Translations under genes and position numbers: made by a program | NCBI GenBank assembly: GCA_037349315.1 | Contig: JBAIAC010000010.1 | Span: 32,032,001 to 32,096,000, forward strand | DNA: 64,000 nt | Source: Chelydra serpentina | Taxonomy: Eukaryota > Chordata > Testudines > Chelydridae | Reading direction: 5' to 3' | Notes under the pieces: generated by a model | What the model was told of the DNA's origin: nothing | Database searches by the model: none | Seen by the model: the letters and a program-made list of their open reading frames with translations, nothing else | Part shown: positions 1-10,300 of the stretch, in pieces | Numbering within the stretch: position 1 is the stretch's first letter | Layout of the letters: the number at the start of each line of letters is the position of its first letter

Positions 1-2690
1 TCTCAGTTATTAATGTGTGTGTTAGGTACAGACTGCTTTCCAACAGCCTTTCCAAGAATGCTGTAAGGATTGTTCTTAACTTGACCTGATCAACAGTTAA
101 AGAGGCCTGGAGTACAAATCACATATTGTTCAGAACCTCACTGTACTTACTCAAAAGAACACTGTCAAGTACGTCTAATAGTATTAAATATTACTTATTG
201 ATTCTCCATTGTTTGTAATAATAACCTCTTAGAACCTTGAGAATAATGTTTTCTTCCCCTGCAGATTTTGTCCTATCAAACATTATTTTTTTCCTGGTGT
301 TTCTAATAGACCTTGAAATTAACATTGCATTCATGTCTGTGTATGTACCACACTTGTTTGTGCTGGTGCACCACTATCATCAATCAAAAAAGCAAAGCAC
401 ACACATACAAAAAGCCACCTATGTGGCCTCTATCTCTCGGGAATAATGGAACAGATTCTGCCCTCAGACCTATGCATGGGACTCTTGTTAAGGTCAACAG
501 ACATTGAGTGTGTGTTACAGAGGCAGAATTTGACTCAGTGATTTGTTAGCTGATTGGTGCTGCATAAGTAGAATGAACATAATATGTTGCTTTTGAATAG
601 GTCCTATATAAACATTGACAACTGAAGATTTTTTTTTACTCTGTGATAAATGGCATGATTAAAAACAACAGGTATCTGTAAAACAGAGGAAATTCTTTAT
701 GGAATTAGAACCAACTTTAAAGTGGCTTAAATGTTGGGTCTCAACTAAATGACCATGTCCCTTTGAATACTGGACAAACAGCATAAGAAACATTGCTAAG
801 CTCTCATTGAAATACGAAATAATGGTTTTGTCAGACTGACTTATGTTTAATGAAAAGGCAATTATTCCACTTACATTAGGAATTACCAATAAAATAATTT
901 ATAATGTACTTTGAACAGTTTTATTCACTAACATAAAATGTCATTAAAATAGTTATGCGGCTATTAAAAGCTTATTATGTTGAGAACCCCTGGTAAAAAT
1001 TCAGCATGTTTCAGGATCACATTAGAAAAGAGCAATGGGGAAATATTACTTCAGTGCTGTTTAAAAGGTCCCCCTGTTACTTAATAGCATCTTTTCTCCT
1101 CCCATGCAAACATAAATGTGAGAAATGAGCTGACATATAAACAGTGAGAGACGTGTGGATAAGAGATGCACCATAAGCTAAGTAATAGGGCTTTGTACAA
1201 GGATTCCGGGCTCTGTGGAGGGGTTTTCCATAGATTGTAGCTAACTGATCATGCATGGAAAGGCTGACACTGCAAAACAGCTGGTGTGGGGGAAGGGAGA
1301 AAGGAATGAGAAGGGCAGCAAAAGGAGAAGGAAAAGTATATACTGTACTGCTTTTCACATTTAAGTCTTTATTCAAGGTACTGTAGGAGACAGTTGTTAA
1401 TGTTAAACCCAATAGAATCTGATGAAATGATCACACTTGCAAAGTCTGTAATTGCCAGAACTTCATCTGTATTTTGCGTTTCCATACAGGAAATAATGCT
1501 GGTTGATTTATTGCATTTTATTGCTCTTCTTGGCCATTGCTAACATTTTCTTCATTGAGTCATGACAGAAGCTGCAACTTGGATTTTTATTGTGCAGTTT
1601 GCCAGGCTTTTTGCTTTTTTTCTTTCCTGGGTGAGCTTGCACTGAATTTAGGAGCTAGAAGTTTATGGAGTCAGACGAGCTTCAAGTGGAACAAACCCAA
1701 ACACTGAGCCAGAGAGAATATTGCCAGAGTTTTATCTACCCTCACTGAAAACATAGTATCCTTTAAAGAATTTAAAAAGTGATTATAAAGGAGAGAGTGA
1801 CTTCGCCTGTAACTTACACAAAAAATTTTGGCCCGGGTTGCTGGTGTTCTTTTTTAAGCAAACAAAACAATGTTTCCTGGTTGGCAGTTCCCAAAGCCCT
1901 TCCTTTTTTTTCATTTTTTTGGCACATTTTTGAAAGGTCATACTGCTATTTTTCCAAAACGTGGTCACTGAGTAAGTCTTCACATAAAATAGGGGCCCCT
2001 GCTGGAGGGTCCAATCCTGCTTCCATTTAAGGCAGTGGCAAAACTCCAATTGGTTTCAGGGGTACAGGTTTGGTACCTTAGTATCGCAAATCCCAGGAGA
2101 CAGGCTCAGATCAGAATTATAGGTAGGGCTGCTAGCACTGCCTCTTACTAAGGTTGCTCAACACTTCCCATTATAAGATCCTGTTTAAGATTCCTTATAA
2201 CTTTGCCAAACTTTAACGGTTAATTTTCCATGCTGGGTTTCGGCCTCAGGCCTTCATTTCTGAGAAAAAGGCTAGGGAAAAATACATTTCCTTGCGCGTG
2301 TTAAAGAATTTGGGTGATTTTTTCTTTGGAAAGCTCTCGTGCTTCCAGGTTTGGATCAGAGCCTTGAACTTTGGCAGGGGGTTGGCCTTTGTGTCAGAGA
2401 CATGCCATTTGCCATCCCCATCCAAATCTGCCCATATCTAATAAAGTTATAAACCTCTGAAAAATTGCAATTCATACATGCTTTGTAGAGACTATTTTAG
2501 ATTTTGAAATATATGATATATAATAGTGTAATTAAAGACTGTGTAATAATGCCTATGCCCAGAGAAGCTGCAGAGGCAACCTTAATTCTGGCATTTCCTA
2601 ACTTCTGAGTGCTTGCGTTTCCACCCTTAATAATGGTTTCCTAATGTAGCTTTTGTGAGTGTAATATAGATCTATTCTGTTTACATGAGT
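1..2690. other. Unique non-coding sequence
   Basis: AT-rich sequence with no ORF of recognisable family, no terminal inverted repeats and no LINE or SINE that I can identify. Short open frames here (up to 111 codons) have no family motifs. It could be intronic or intergenic; the sequence alone does not decide. Confidence 0.5.
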
Positions 2691-2694
2691 AAGT

Positions 2695-3175
2695 AGGAGG
2701 GATAATCTAGCAGACAGGGTATTGGACATGCACTCAAGAATCCTAAATTCAATTCCTGCTTCAGCCACATTTTTTCTGCATGACTTTGTGTAAGTTGTTA
2801 AGGCTTTGTCTACACTAGCACTTTTGTCGGCAAAACATTTGTCGGTCGGGGTGTGAAAAAACCCACAAAAGTTTCACTGACAAAAGCGCTGGTTGCACAG
2901 CGCTATGTCGGTGGGAGAGCATCTCCCGCCGACGTAACTACCATCGCTCGTTGGGGATGGTTTAATTATGCCGGCGGGAGAGCTCTCTCCTGCTGGCACA
3001 GAGTGGCTACACAGGAGACCTTACAGCGGCATAGCTGTGCTGCTAGAATGTCCATAGTGTAGACACAGCCTTAGTCTGTGCCTCAGTGCTCCATCTATAG
3101 AATGGGGCTGGTACTTCCTTTCCTCATAAAGGTGTTATGGAGCTAAAATGCATTCATGATGATGAGGCTTACATA
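2695..3175 (+). repeat. MIR-like SINE, split by a MITE
   Basis: The left half (about 2695-2800) carries the tRNA-like head and the core ending in TGACTTTGTGTAAGTTGTT. The right half (3071-3175) resumes with TCTGTGCCTCAG and then an 'AATGGGG' stretch, the normal order in MIR-type SINEs (TGACCTTGGGCAAGT, then TGTGCCTCAGTTTCC, then AAATGGGG). The 270 bases between do not belong to it. MIR-like SINEs are ancient in amniotes, so this is a very old insertion used as a landing site by a younger element. Confidence 0.75.
2801..3070. mobile_element. Harbinger-type MITE inside the MIR-like SINE
   Basis: The terminal inverted repeats are AGGCTTTGTCTACACTA at the left and TAGTGTAGACACAGCC at the right. 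TTA stands on both sides (2798-2800 and 3071-3073), as expected for the 3-bp target duplication of PIF/Harbinger. The interior is CpG-rich with repeated GCCGACGTAA and GGCGGGAGAG motifs, unlike the AT-rich flanks. It has no coding capacity. Removing it restores a continuous MIR-like SINE, which confirms the boundaries. Confidence 0.8.
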
Positions 3176-3279
3176 AAACTAGGAGGGGTGATCTAAAATT
3201 GGGAGCTTCTTGAAATCATGATGATTCTCACTCCCCTCCAATTAACCGTAATTAAAGAACATCTAATATTATTAATAGT

Positions 3280-3375
3280 TACTGTTTGTTTTATCGTAGC
3301 ACCTAGGAGCCCCAGGTATGGGCCAGAACCCCATTGTGCAAGGCCCTTTACAAATGCAAATGAAAAGCCGGTGCT
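3280..3375 (+). repeat. Old amniote repeat with GCACCTAGGAGCCCC motif
   Basis: It contains the diagnostic order GTAGCACCTAGGAGCCCCAG, then CCCCATTGTGCAAGGC, then CTTTACAAA. Copies of the same family, some inverted, appear at about 26.7, 50.5-50.7 and 58.4 kb in this window. I recognise the sequence as a widespread reptile and bird repeat, probably the 3' tail of an old LINE or SINE. The exact family name is uncertain. Confidence 0.6.
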
Positions 3376-3389
3376 GCTTGATCTCCAAT

Positions 3390-5170
3390 ACTTAGTCAAG
3401 CATCATCAGAATGGATATTTTTCTGGCATTGTATAAATCTAAGCCACTGTAACACGTGTCTTTCTGCCCTGGCTCTGAAAGATGTTTGTTTTTCTAGGTT
3501 GCTTATATTTATTCGTACGAAACAAAAAGGCAAGACTCAAGAACTTTAAGGATTCCTCAGACGAGCAGCCAATTGCCTCCCTCCTTCAGTCACTTTCAAA
3601 AGAGAAAGGTAATATTGGCAGGGGCTGACGGCACTAATGCTTCTAGAGCTTGGGTTTATGTAAGGAGTTAAAAGCAAACACCAGTCTGTTGCTAGCTCGG
3701 ATCCCTGTAAGTTTCTACAGGGCTGAGAGACTTTGAAAAGAAAGACAGGTTCCTCATCACCTTTGACACACAAACATCCTAGGCAAGTTACCTTTTTGTT
3801 TATCTCACTGCAAACCTCAGAACAAGTTGCATTCAGGGTGCTTACCTTCCATAGTGTGACCTTTCCAGCAAATATAGCCCTTCAAACATTTGAATTCAGT
3901 GAGGTAGAATTAAAATCATTGACCTTTTATTCTTCCCCACCCCCACCCTTTTATAGCTTTTGCTTTTAATAAACGAGAAGCAGATTTGCAATTTTTGCTG
4001 TAAACACTGCAAAAAACATCGAGGTTTGTGTGATACCTTGGGCAAAATCCAAATTAGAGAACATGCTGCAGGGATTCACATTTAATCTCTAAATTGTGTC
4101 ACATTGCAACTGGCAGTCTGCATGTTTCAGAACTTTGTGTCTGTGTGGTTCCTCCACCCGCCCCCACCCCCATAAACAGAAGTACAAAAAAAAAGTTTCA
4201 AATAACTTTGTCACATTAACAACAAAACAGACGCCGGTTTTCTGGAATAGTTGGGTATCTCTTTAATTGATGATTTACACCTCGTGAGCTTCCTCTCCTC
4301 TAGTCAGGGCCACTCAGCTAAGAATCTACTATGCTGTTAAAGTCATTGTGTAACTGTCATTTTGTTTAAAACATGCCAGTGTTGCTGCCTTTGGTAATGT
4401 TTCAGATTTGTCGTGGTGGCAGAGGGAGACTCGGGTAAACAGGGGAGGACATAGCCTGATTCTCTGCACTGCACCCATGTGGAGTCAATCAGCTAGGGTG
4501 GAAGACATATCATGACATCCTTCATTCACTGACAAAGCAAAAGCAAGAGGAAGCAAAACAAAGAAAGATGCTACTAAGGGAAGGGGTGGGGTTCTGTTTT
4601 TCTCAGAAACAGTGCTGTGCTGTAGGACTGTGCCATTTATTTTTGGCACAAATTGCTGCAGCAAATTATATAGCTTATCAGCTGTGGTTTGTTAGGCTCA
4701 GTAAAGAAGCCACTGTTAGGACTTGTTTTCCTTGTTGTCTGCACCCAGTTAAGAGCTCAGCACCAATCAAATTCCTGATGTTGTACAGGAGTGAGGTAGA
4801 AATTCCATTGGTATTGCTTTTACTGTAATTGACTTGAGCATGACTGGGTTACAAAAGTACCCCAGTCTAATGGGGGTGAACCTCTGTCTTGCAGACAAAA
4901 ATGGAAGCAGTCCCCATGTTCACCTTGATGCAGGTGGATTTTCAAGCACAGCTTGCATGTGAATGGGAGTGTATTAGACAAACTGAGCCATGCAGTGAGC
5001 AGACACAGCATAGAAGTCAGCTCAGTGGGACATAAACACACTCACTCCAGGGCTAAATTTAGTCCCTTGGTTTAAGTTGGAGCTATGGGCACATATAGGT
5101 TGCAGAATCAAGCCTATAGCCTTCAATTCTTTTCTCCCTAGGCTAGATTGAACCTTTTGGACTCAGCCAT
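3390..5170. other. Unique non-coding sequence
   Basis: No recognisable repeat, RNA gene or coding exon. Short C-rich and A-rich runs occur near 3.94 and 4.16-4.19 kb. An 86-codon open frame at 4568-4828 shows no family motifs. Confidence 0.45.
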
Positions 5171-5176
5171 AAATAA

Positions 5177-5471
5177 GGCTTGGTCCACACTAAGCCCCCA
5201 GTTCGAACTAAGATACGCAACTTCCACTACGTTAATAACGTAGCTGAAGTCGAAGTATCTTAGTTCGAACTAAAAGGTACTTACCGCGGGTCCAGACGTG
5301 GCAGGCAGGCTCCCCCGTCGACTCCGCCTACTCCTCTCGCGGAGCAGGATTACCGGTGTCGACGGCGAGCACTTCCGGGATCGATTTATCGCGTCTAGAC
5401 AAGACGCGATAAATTGATCCCAGAAGATCGATTGCTTGCCGCCGAACCAGCCGGTAAGTATGGACGTACCC
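5177..5471. mobile_element. Hairpin-rich MITE with TAA target duplication
   Basis: The ends are GGCTTGGTCCACACTAAG (left) and AAGTATGGACGTACCC (right), which match as inverted repeats. TAA lies on both sides (5174-5176 and 5472-5474). Two internal foldbacks are visible. Arms at about 5200-5235 and 5236-5272 centre on TTAATAA. A second pair at 5377-5396 and 5402-5421 is a 20-bp stem with one mismatch and a 5-nt loop. The interior is CpG-rich. I recognise this as a common turtle MITE. The 3-bp TAA duplication suggests mobilisation by a Harbinger-class transposase. The 144-codon frame crossing it is fortuitous. Confidence 0.85.
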
Positions 5472-5951
5472 TAAGAGAAGACACACTACTGCACTGTCCC
5501 AGGTGCAGTCCTGGGAAGGCCTCTGAGTCACAACGCCTCCCCCTACCCCACTCTTGCTCTGAGAGTGGGGGATATAAGATGCTGCAGTCCTTGCAACTGT
5601 GCAGCTTATTTCTCCCCCTGGCCTCTCATACTTGGCTAGCACCTCTGGCCAGAAAGGGTGGGGCAGAGGCCAGGGTAAGGATGCACAAGGAGGAGAAAGC
5701 AGGCCAAATATAACCTTTTTAAGCACTGACATGTATTTGAGGGAGGAGATAAAATGCCTCATTTTATCATTGTAAACAAAATAGGATTCATTTCACATCC
5801 TTCCTTGATTATTTCTAACTTTATGTAATTCAGTGGATTAGCTGGCTTGATTAGACAGGGGGACTAGAATTCTAATTGTGAGCCTCTGGTAGGTGAAATG
5901 GATTGATGTTCATGGAAAAAATTGAGAGGCATAAAATTAATAGAAGACTCA

Positions 5952-7709
5952 GACTGTGTCTACACTACAAACTGGTCAATGCAAGTTAAATTGGCATAAA
6001 GCCACCACAGTTGGCATATTGCTTGTACATGTGCATACTTGAATTGGTGCTGCATGTACTTACCAGGAGTATGGTGAATGCATGGTGCAGTGTAGCTTGG
6101 GTAGGTATCCCAGTGTGCAACCTGCCACCATACAGCGCACTATTTTTTGGAAAGTTTCAGCAATGCATGGTGATGCAGAAACAAGTCACATGGGGTGACT
6201 ATGAGCAAGGGGTCAAATTCCCAGCATGCAACTTCTCTATCCCATAATATCATCTATATCCCATAATTTTCCAAGGCTTTTTTTTTTTTAAATCACACAA
6301 ATCTGTGAAGCCCTCCTCACTGTCTACCATCTCTGACAAAACCATGGAGCTCTGCTCTATTGTCATGAGCATTGCAAGCACAGGCACACAATCTTCCTGT
6401 ATTTACAGAGCCATAAGAAGAACCAGATCAGCAGGGAACATGACAATTTCTTGGAGGACAGATTGTTGTGGTACCTAGCAAAAACCTATTCAAGGTTTCT
6501 GGTGGCGTTCACAGAGCAGCTGCAAATGGTGGAGCACCATTTCTGGATCCGAGACACAAGCACTGGTGGGATCACATCATAATGCAGGCTTGGAATGACA
6601 AGCAGTGGCTGCGGAACTTTTGCTTGCAAAAGGCCATATTCCTGGATCCATACGCTGAGCTCACCCCAGCCCTCCAGTGCAGGGACACCAAAACGAGAGC
6701 TACACTGACAGTGGAGAAGCGAGAGGCAATCAGGCTGTGGAAAACTTACAACACCAGATTGCTACTAGTCAGTGGGAAATTATTTTGGAGTTGGAAAATC
6801 CACAGTGGGAGCTATTGTCATGCAAGTATGCAGGGGCATTAGTCGTCTCCTGCTACACAGGACTGTGACTCTCGGCAATGTGGATGGATAGTGGATGAAT
6901 TTGCAGCCATGAGGTTCCTGAAATGTGATGGGGCAATAGATGGCACACATATCCCTATTTTGGCACCAGCCCACTTTGCTACAGAGTCCATCAACAGAAA
7001 AGGTTACTCTTCTATAGTCATGCAAGCTCCGGTGGATCTCTGGGGATGTTTCATCGACATCAATGTTGGCTGGTCAGGGAAGGTTCGTGGTGCTTGCATC
7101 TTTAAGAACATAGAACTGTTCAGAAAGCTACAAGCCGGGACTTCCTTTCCCATCCAGCAGATTACCATTGGCAATGTTAAAATGCCAGTAGTGATCTTGA
7201 GAGACCCAGCCTGCCCCTTGGTCCCCGATTCATGAAGCTATACACCAGCCACCTTTACAGCACCAAGAAAAGATTCAACTACCAGCTCAGCATGTGTACT
7301 GGCACGGTCAGCAGGGCAGTTGCACACAACAATGGAAAGGTGCTAGGTGTGCTCGCCAAGCTGGACAACCAGGAAAATGAATTTCAAAAATGTGTGTGGA
7401 TTTAAAGAGGAGAGAGACTTTCCAGTCTCCATGGCCCCTGCACAGTGGAGGTCACAATTGTGTCAAGCATTGTAGGATATCTGCTGAAGGACTGTTCGGG
7501 TCGACATAAGCAACACAGTGTCTACACCTGCACTGCATCAACTTCAGTACATCAACCATGGCTCATCACACCTCGGGGAGGTGGTATTACTGCATTGATG
7601 TAACGGGGCACTTACATTGGTGGGAGACAAAGTTAAGTGTAGACATATGCACAACTAGCTTGACGCAAGGCAGCTTACATCAACCTCACTTTGTAGTGTA
7701 GATCAGGCT
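5952..7709 (+). mobile_element. Internally deleted PIF/Harbinger transposon
   Basis: It begins GACTGTGTCTACACTACAAA and ends TTTGTAGTGTAGATCAGGCT, which are inverted repeats. TCA flanks both ends (5949-5951 and 7710-7712). About 1.0 kb of transposase remnant runs on the plus strand from about 6344 to 7340. The rest of the right side matches, in inverse orientation, the left end of the larger Harbinger element at 38061. The Myb-like second gene expected between the transposase and the right end is missing. This is therefore a 1.76-kb deletion derivative of a roughly 4.6-kb two-gene element. Confidence 0.85.
6344..7340 (+). pseudogene. Harbinger transposase, broken copy
   Basis: This is a decayed DDE transposase of the PIF/Harbinger (HARBI1-like) family, which cuts and pastes the element's own ends. 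A start-like ATG lies at 6344. The reading frame is broken several times. The best frame (6891-7235) contains the first catalytic motif IDGTHIPILAP and then the GWSGK motif. At the position where the family has the second catalytic Asp (HDARIF) it reads VRGACIF, with a Gly codon at 7089-7091. The downstream RDPACPL motif is followed by a frameshift, and the third catalytic region (VE..FG.LK) has been deleted. The gene cannot produce active enzyme. A close relative lies on the opposite strand at 41.0-42.3 kb. Its N-terminal half aligns closely with this one, so both copies come from the same subfamily. Confidence 0.85.
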
Positions 7710-7712
7710 TCA

Positions 7713-8100
7713 GATCTTTGTATTCTGTGTTTCAATCGGTTTCATTTAATTGCCTGCCTTTACCTCTACTCTGATTCTAGGATGCTAAGAAATTATTGGT
7801 TTTAAAGGTAAACAGAAAAGTTTAACAAGATAAACAAATAACTGTGTGTAAGACTTCCAACTGAATGTAGCATATATGCAGCCTTAAACATTCCACATAC
7901 ATATGTTGACAAACAAAATTAGTTTCCTTTATTATTTGTTAAACACGAGTTACATACTCAGTGCTGCACAATCTACAGTTCAAGGAAGTCCTTGTCCAAA
8001 AGACCTTACAGTTTAGAAAGTAGATCTAGCTAAGACAGGATTTAGCAGGAGAAGACCAACAGAGAGAACATGATTTATTTCACATGAATGTGTATAACTG
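7713..8100. other. Unique sequence, possible old repeat tail
   Basis: Mostly unremarkable AT-rich sequence. The stretch 7930-8030 weakly resembles the CTAGGAGCCCC-family tail (TTATTATTTG, GTGCTGCACAATC, AAGACCTTACAGTTTAG), but it is too diverged to call. Confidence 0.35.
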
Positions 8101-8102
8101 TT

Positions 8103-8232
8103 CAGTGTTGTTATAGCCATGTTGGTCCCAGGATTTTAGAGACACAAGGTGGGTGAGGTAATATCTTTAATTAAACCAACTTCTGTTGGTGAGAGAGACA
8201 AACTTTCGAGCTTACACGGCGCTCTTCTTTAA
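8103..8232 (+). repeat. Turtle-type interspersed repeat (GTTGGTCCCAGGAT family)
   Basis: It runs from AGTGTTGTTATAGCCATGT through AATATCTTTAATTAAACC to CTTTCGAGCTTACACGG and GCTCTTCTTT. The same family occurs in inverse orientation at about 62.5 kb. I recognise it as a frequent reptile repeat but cannot assign its class. Confidence 0.6.
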
Positions 8233-8239
8233 GTCAAAT

Positions 8240-9310
8240 TAACTGGATAACTTTTTTTGATGAGATTACAAGTTTGGTTGATACAGGTCATAGTGTTGAC
8301 GTAATATACTTAGAGTTCTGTAAGGAGTTTGTCTTGGTACCGCATGGCATTTTGATTAAAACACTAGAAAAATATAAACTGAACATGGCACACATTAAAT
8401 GGATTAAAAACTGGTGAACTGATAAGAACATTGTAAGTGAGGAATCATCATCAAACGGGTGTGTTTCTAGTGCAGTCCCACAGGGATCAGTTCTTAGCTC
8501 TATGCTATTTAACATTTTTATCAATGACCTGGAAGGAAACATAAAATCATCACTGATAAAGTTTGTAGATGACACAAAAATTGGAGGAGTAGTAAATAAT
8601 GAAGAGGACATTTAATCAATACAGAGCGATCTGGATCACTTGGTAAACTGGGTGCAAGCAAACAGTATGTGTTTTTAATCCTGCTAAATGTAAATGTATA
8701 CATCAGAGAAGTAGGCTATTCTTATAGGATGGGGGACTCTATCCTTGGAAGCAGTGACTCTGAAAAAGATTTGGGGGTCGTGATGGTTAATCAGTTGAAC
8801 ATGAACTCCCAGTGCAATACTGTGTCCAAAGGGCTAATGCAACACACAGATGCATAAATAGTGGACTCTCAAGTAGGGGTAGAGAGGTTATTTTACCTCT
8901 GAATTTGGCTCTGGTTTGACCATTGCCAGAATAGTGTGTCCAGTTCTAGTGTCCACAATTCACTAAGGCTGTTGAGAAATTGGAGAGGGCTCAGAGAAGA
9001 GCCACAAGAATGATCAAAGGATTATAAAACATGCCTTAAAGGAATAGACTCAGGGAGTTCAATCTATTTAGCTAAACAAAAAAGCTAAGTGGTGACCTGA
9101 TTACAATCTGTAAGTACCCACAGGGGGAACAGATATTTGGTAATGGGATCTTCTATGTAGCAGATATTAGATATAGCACAATCCAATGGCTAGAAGTTGA
9201 ACCTAGACAAATTCAGACTGGAAATAAGGTGTAATTTTTTTAACAGTTTGACCATTGGAACAACTTACTAAGGATTCTCCATCACTGGCAATTTTCTAAA
9301 ACAAAATTTA
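8240..9310 (+). pseudogene. CR1 reverse transcriptase remnant
   Basis: Conserved reverse transcriptase blocks can be read in broken frames. They are the palm motif SAVPQGSVLSSMLFNIFIND near 8470-8530, and the catalytic box as FVDDTK at 8562-8579, where functional CR1 has FADD. A downstream block DSEKDLGVVM lies near 8757-8790. The Ala-to-Val change at the catalytic box and the frameshifts mark a dead copy. The protein would have primed reverse transcription of CR1 RNA at nicked genomic DNA. Confidence 0.8.
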
Positions 9311-9387
9311 GAAAACTAGCTTCCCTAAGCTAGTAATTAGCTTAGGGAAGTTCTATGGCCTGTATTATACAGGAGGTCAGACGAGAT

Positions 9388-9720
9388 CAACGTTTCTCAA
9401 ACGTTTTGTGCCATTTGAACTTTAAAAAAAAGTCTTAAGAACATAAGAACGGCCATACTGGGTCAGACCAAAGGTCCATCTAGTCCAGTATCCTGTCTTC
9501 CAACAGTGTTCAATGTCAGGTGCCCCAGAGGGAATGAACAGGTAATCATCAAGTGATCCATTCCTTGTCACTCATTCCCAGCTTCTGGCAAACAGAGGCT
9601 AGGGACACCATCTTGATCCCCCTACTAGGAAAAATTGCAACCTCCTACCTTGAGCTCAGCTGGGGGCTCCAGGCTTCAGCCCCCATTTTGAGGTCACAAT
9701 CCACAGTTTGAGAACCACAG
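9388..9720. mobile_element. hAT-type MITE within the CR1
   Basis: The ends are CAACGTTTCTCAAAC and GTTTGAGAACCACAG, which match as inverted repeats. The flanking octamers GACGAGAT (9380-9387) and CATGAGAT (9721-9728) agree at six of eight positions, as expected for an aged 8-bp hAT duplication. It belongs to the same family as the intact copy at 45389-45728. Its middle is replaced by a CR1 fragment. Confidence 0.7.
9434..9630 (+). mobile_element. CR1 fragment of a different subfamily
   Basis: It starts AAGAACATAAGAACGGCC and continues with GGTCAGACCAAAGGTCC, GCCCCAGAGGGAATGAACAG and AACAGAGGCTAGGGACACC. This order is typical of a CR1 3' region distinct from the host CR1 at 8233. It lies inside the hAT-type MITE, so it is the third layer of the nest. 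Confidence 0.75.
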
Positions 9721-9789
9721 CATGAGATAATCACAGTGGTCCTTTCTGGCCTGTGGGGGGGAGGGAGGGGGTGTCTATGAATCTATGTG

Positions 9790-10300
9790 ATAACCGCCAT
9801 CAGAAAGAGACCCACCATATGAGCTGCCCACCTGACCATGGAAAACGGTGATAGCAGACTCATTACCTTCAATGAAAAACAGTACGTGGTTGCAATGAAC
9901 TTATATTCAAACTTTTGGGAGGTTGATGTCCTGCCTGCTACAAGAAACAAGTCAGTGATTAGCAAACTGGGGGCCTGCTTGGCAAGATATGGCATTCCAG
10001 ACATGGTAGTCACTGACTCTGGACCCTCAGTTTGCATGCAAATGGGAGTTTGACCATCATACCTCCTCCTCAACATAGCCACAGAATAATGGTAAGGTGG
10101 AATCAGCTGTGTAAACAGCTTAAGAGACAGTTACACAAAGCTGTTTCTTCTGGTTCAGACCACTTGTTAGCACACAGGACTACCCCATCACTGAGGTGCC
10201 AACACAGTCCAGCACGAACACTGAAGGGACTAATGACCAAAATCCAGAAAGGGCAGTTATTGGCGGACACCGGCAGACCAGGAAATGTGAGAAGTTAGGC
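9790..10300 (+). pseudogene. Ty3/Gypsy-type integrase fragment
   Basis: The frame at 9838-10053 contains SNFWEVDVLPATRNKSVISK and ARYGIPDMVVTDSGP. These have the layout of the retroviral-type integrase core, in which the DxGP motif supplies a catalytic Asp. The continuation 10056-10290 in another frame shows the later core pattern (an 'SPQHS..NGKVES' type block, then a short basic helix and 'GTNDQNPERAVIG'). There are at least two frameshifts and no LTRs in sight, so this is an isolated fossil of an old LTR retrotransposon. It abuts the 3' tail of the CR1. Confidence 0.75.

Larger units (their letters stand above)
8233..9787 (+). mobile_element. CR1 LINE, 5'-truncated, with nested insertions
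   Basis: This is a CR1 non-LTR retrotransposon read on the plus strand. It is 5'-truncated, as is usual for CR1, and ends in the typical octamer-like tail CTATGAATCTATG at about 9775-9787. The reverse transcriptase region is followed by the C-terminal part and a short 3' end, GGTCCTTTCTGGCCTG. Between 9388 and 9720 it is interrupted by a hAT-type MITE, which itself holds a piece of another CR1. The copy is moderately diverged, with several frameshifts and stops. Confidence 0.85.

Noticed and set aside
5328..5762. 144-codon minus-strand frame
   Set aside because: It begins in unique sequence and runs into the hairpin MITE. No family motif is present.
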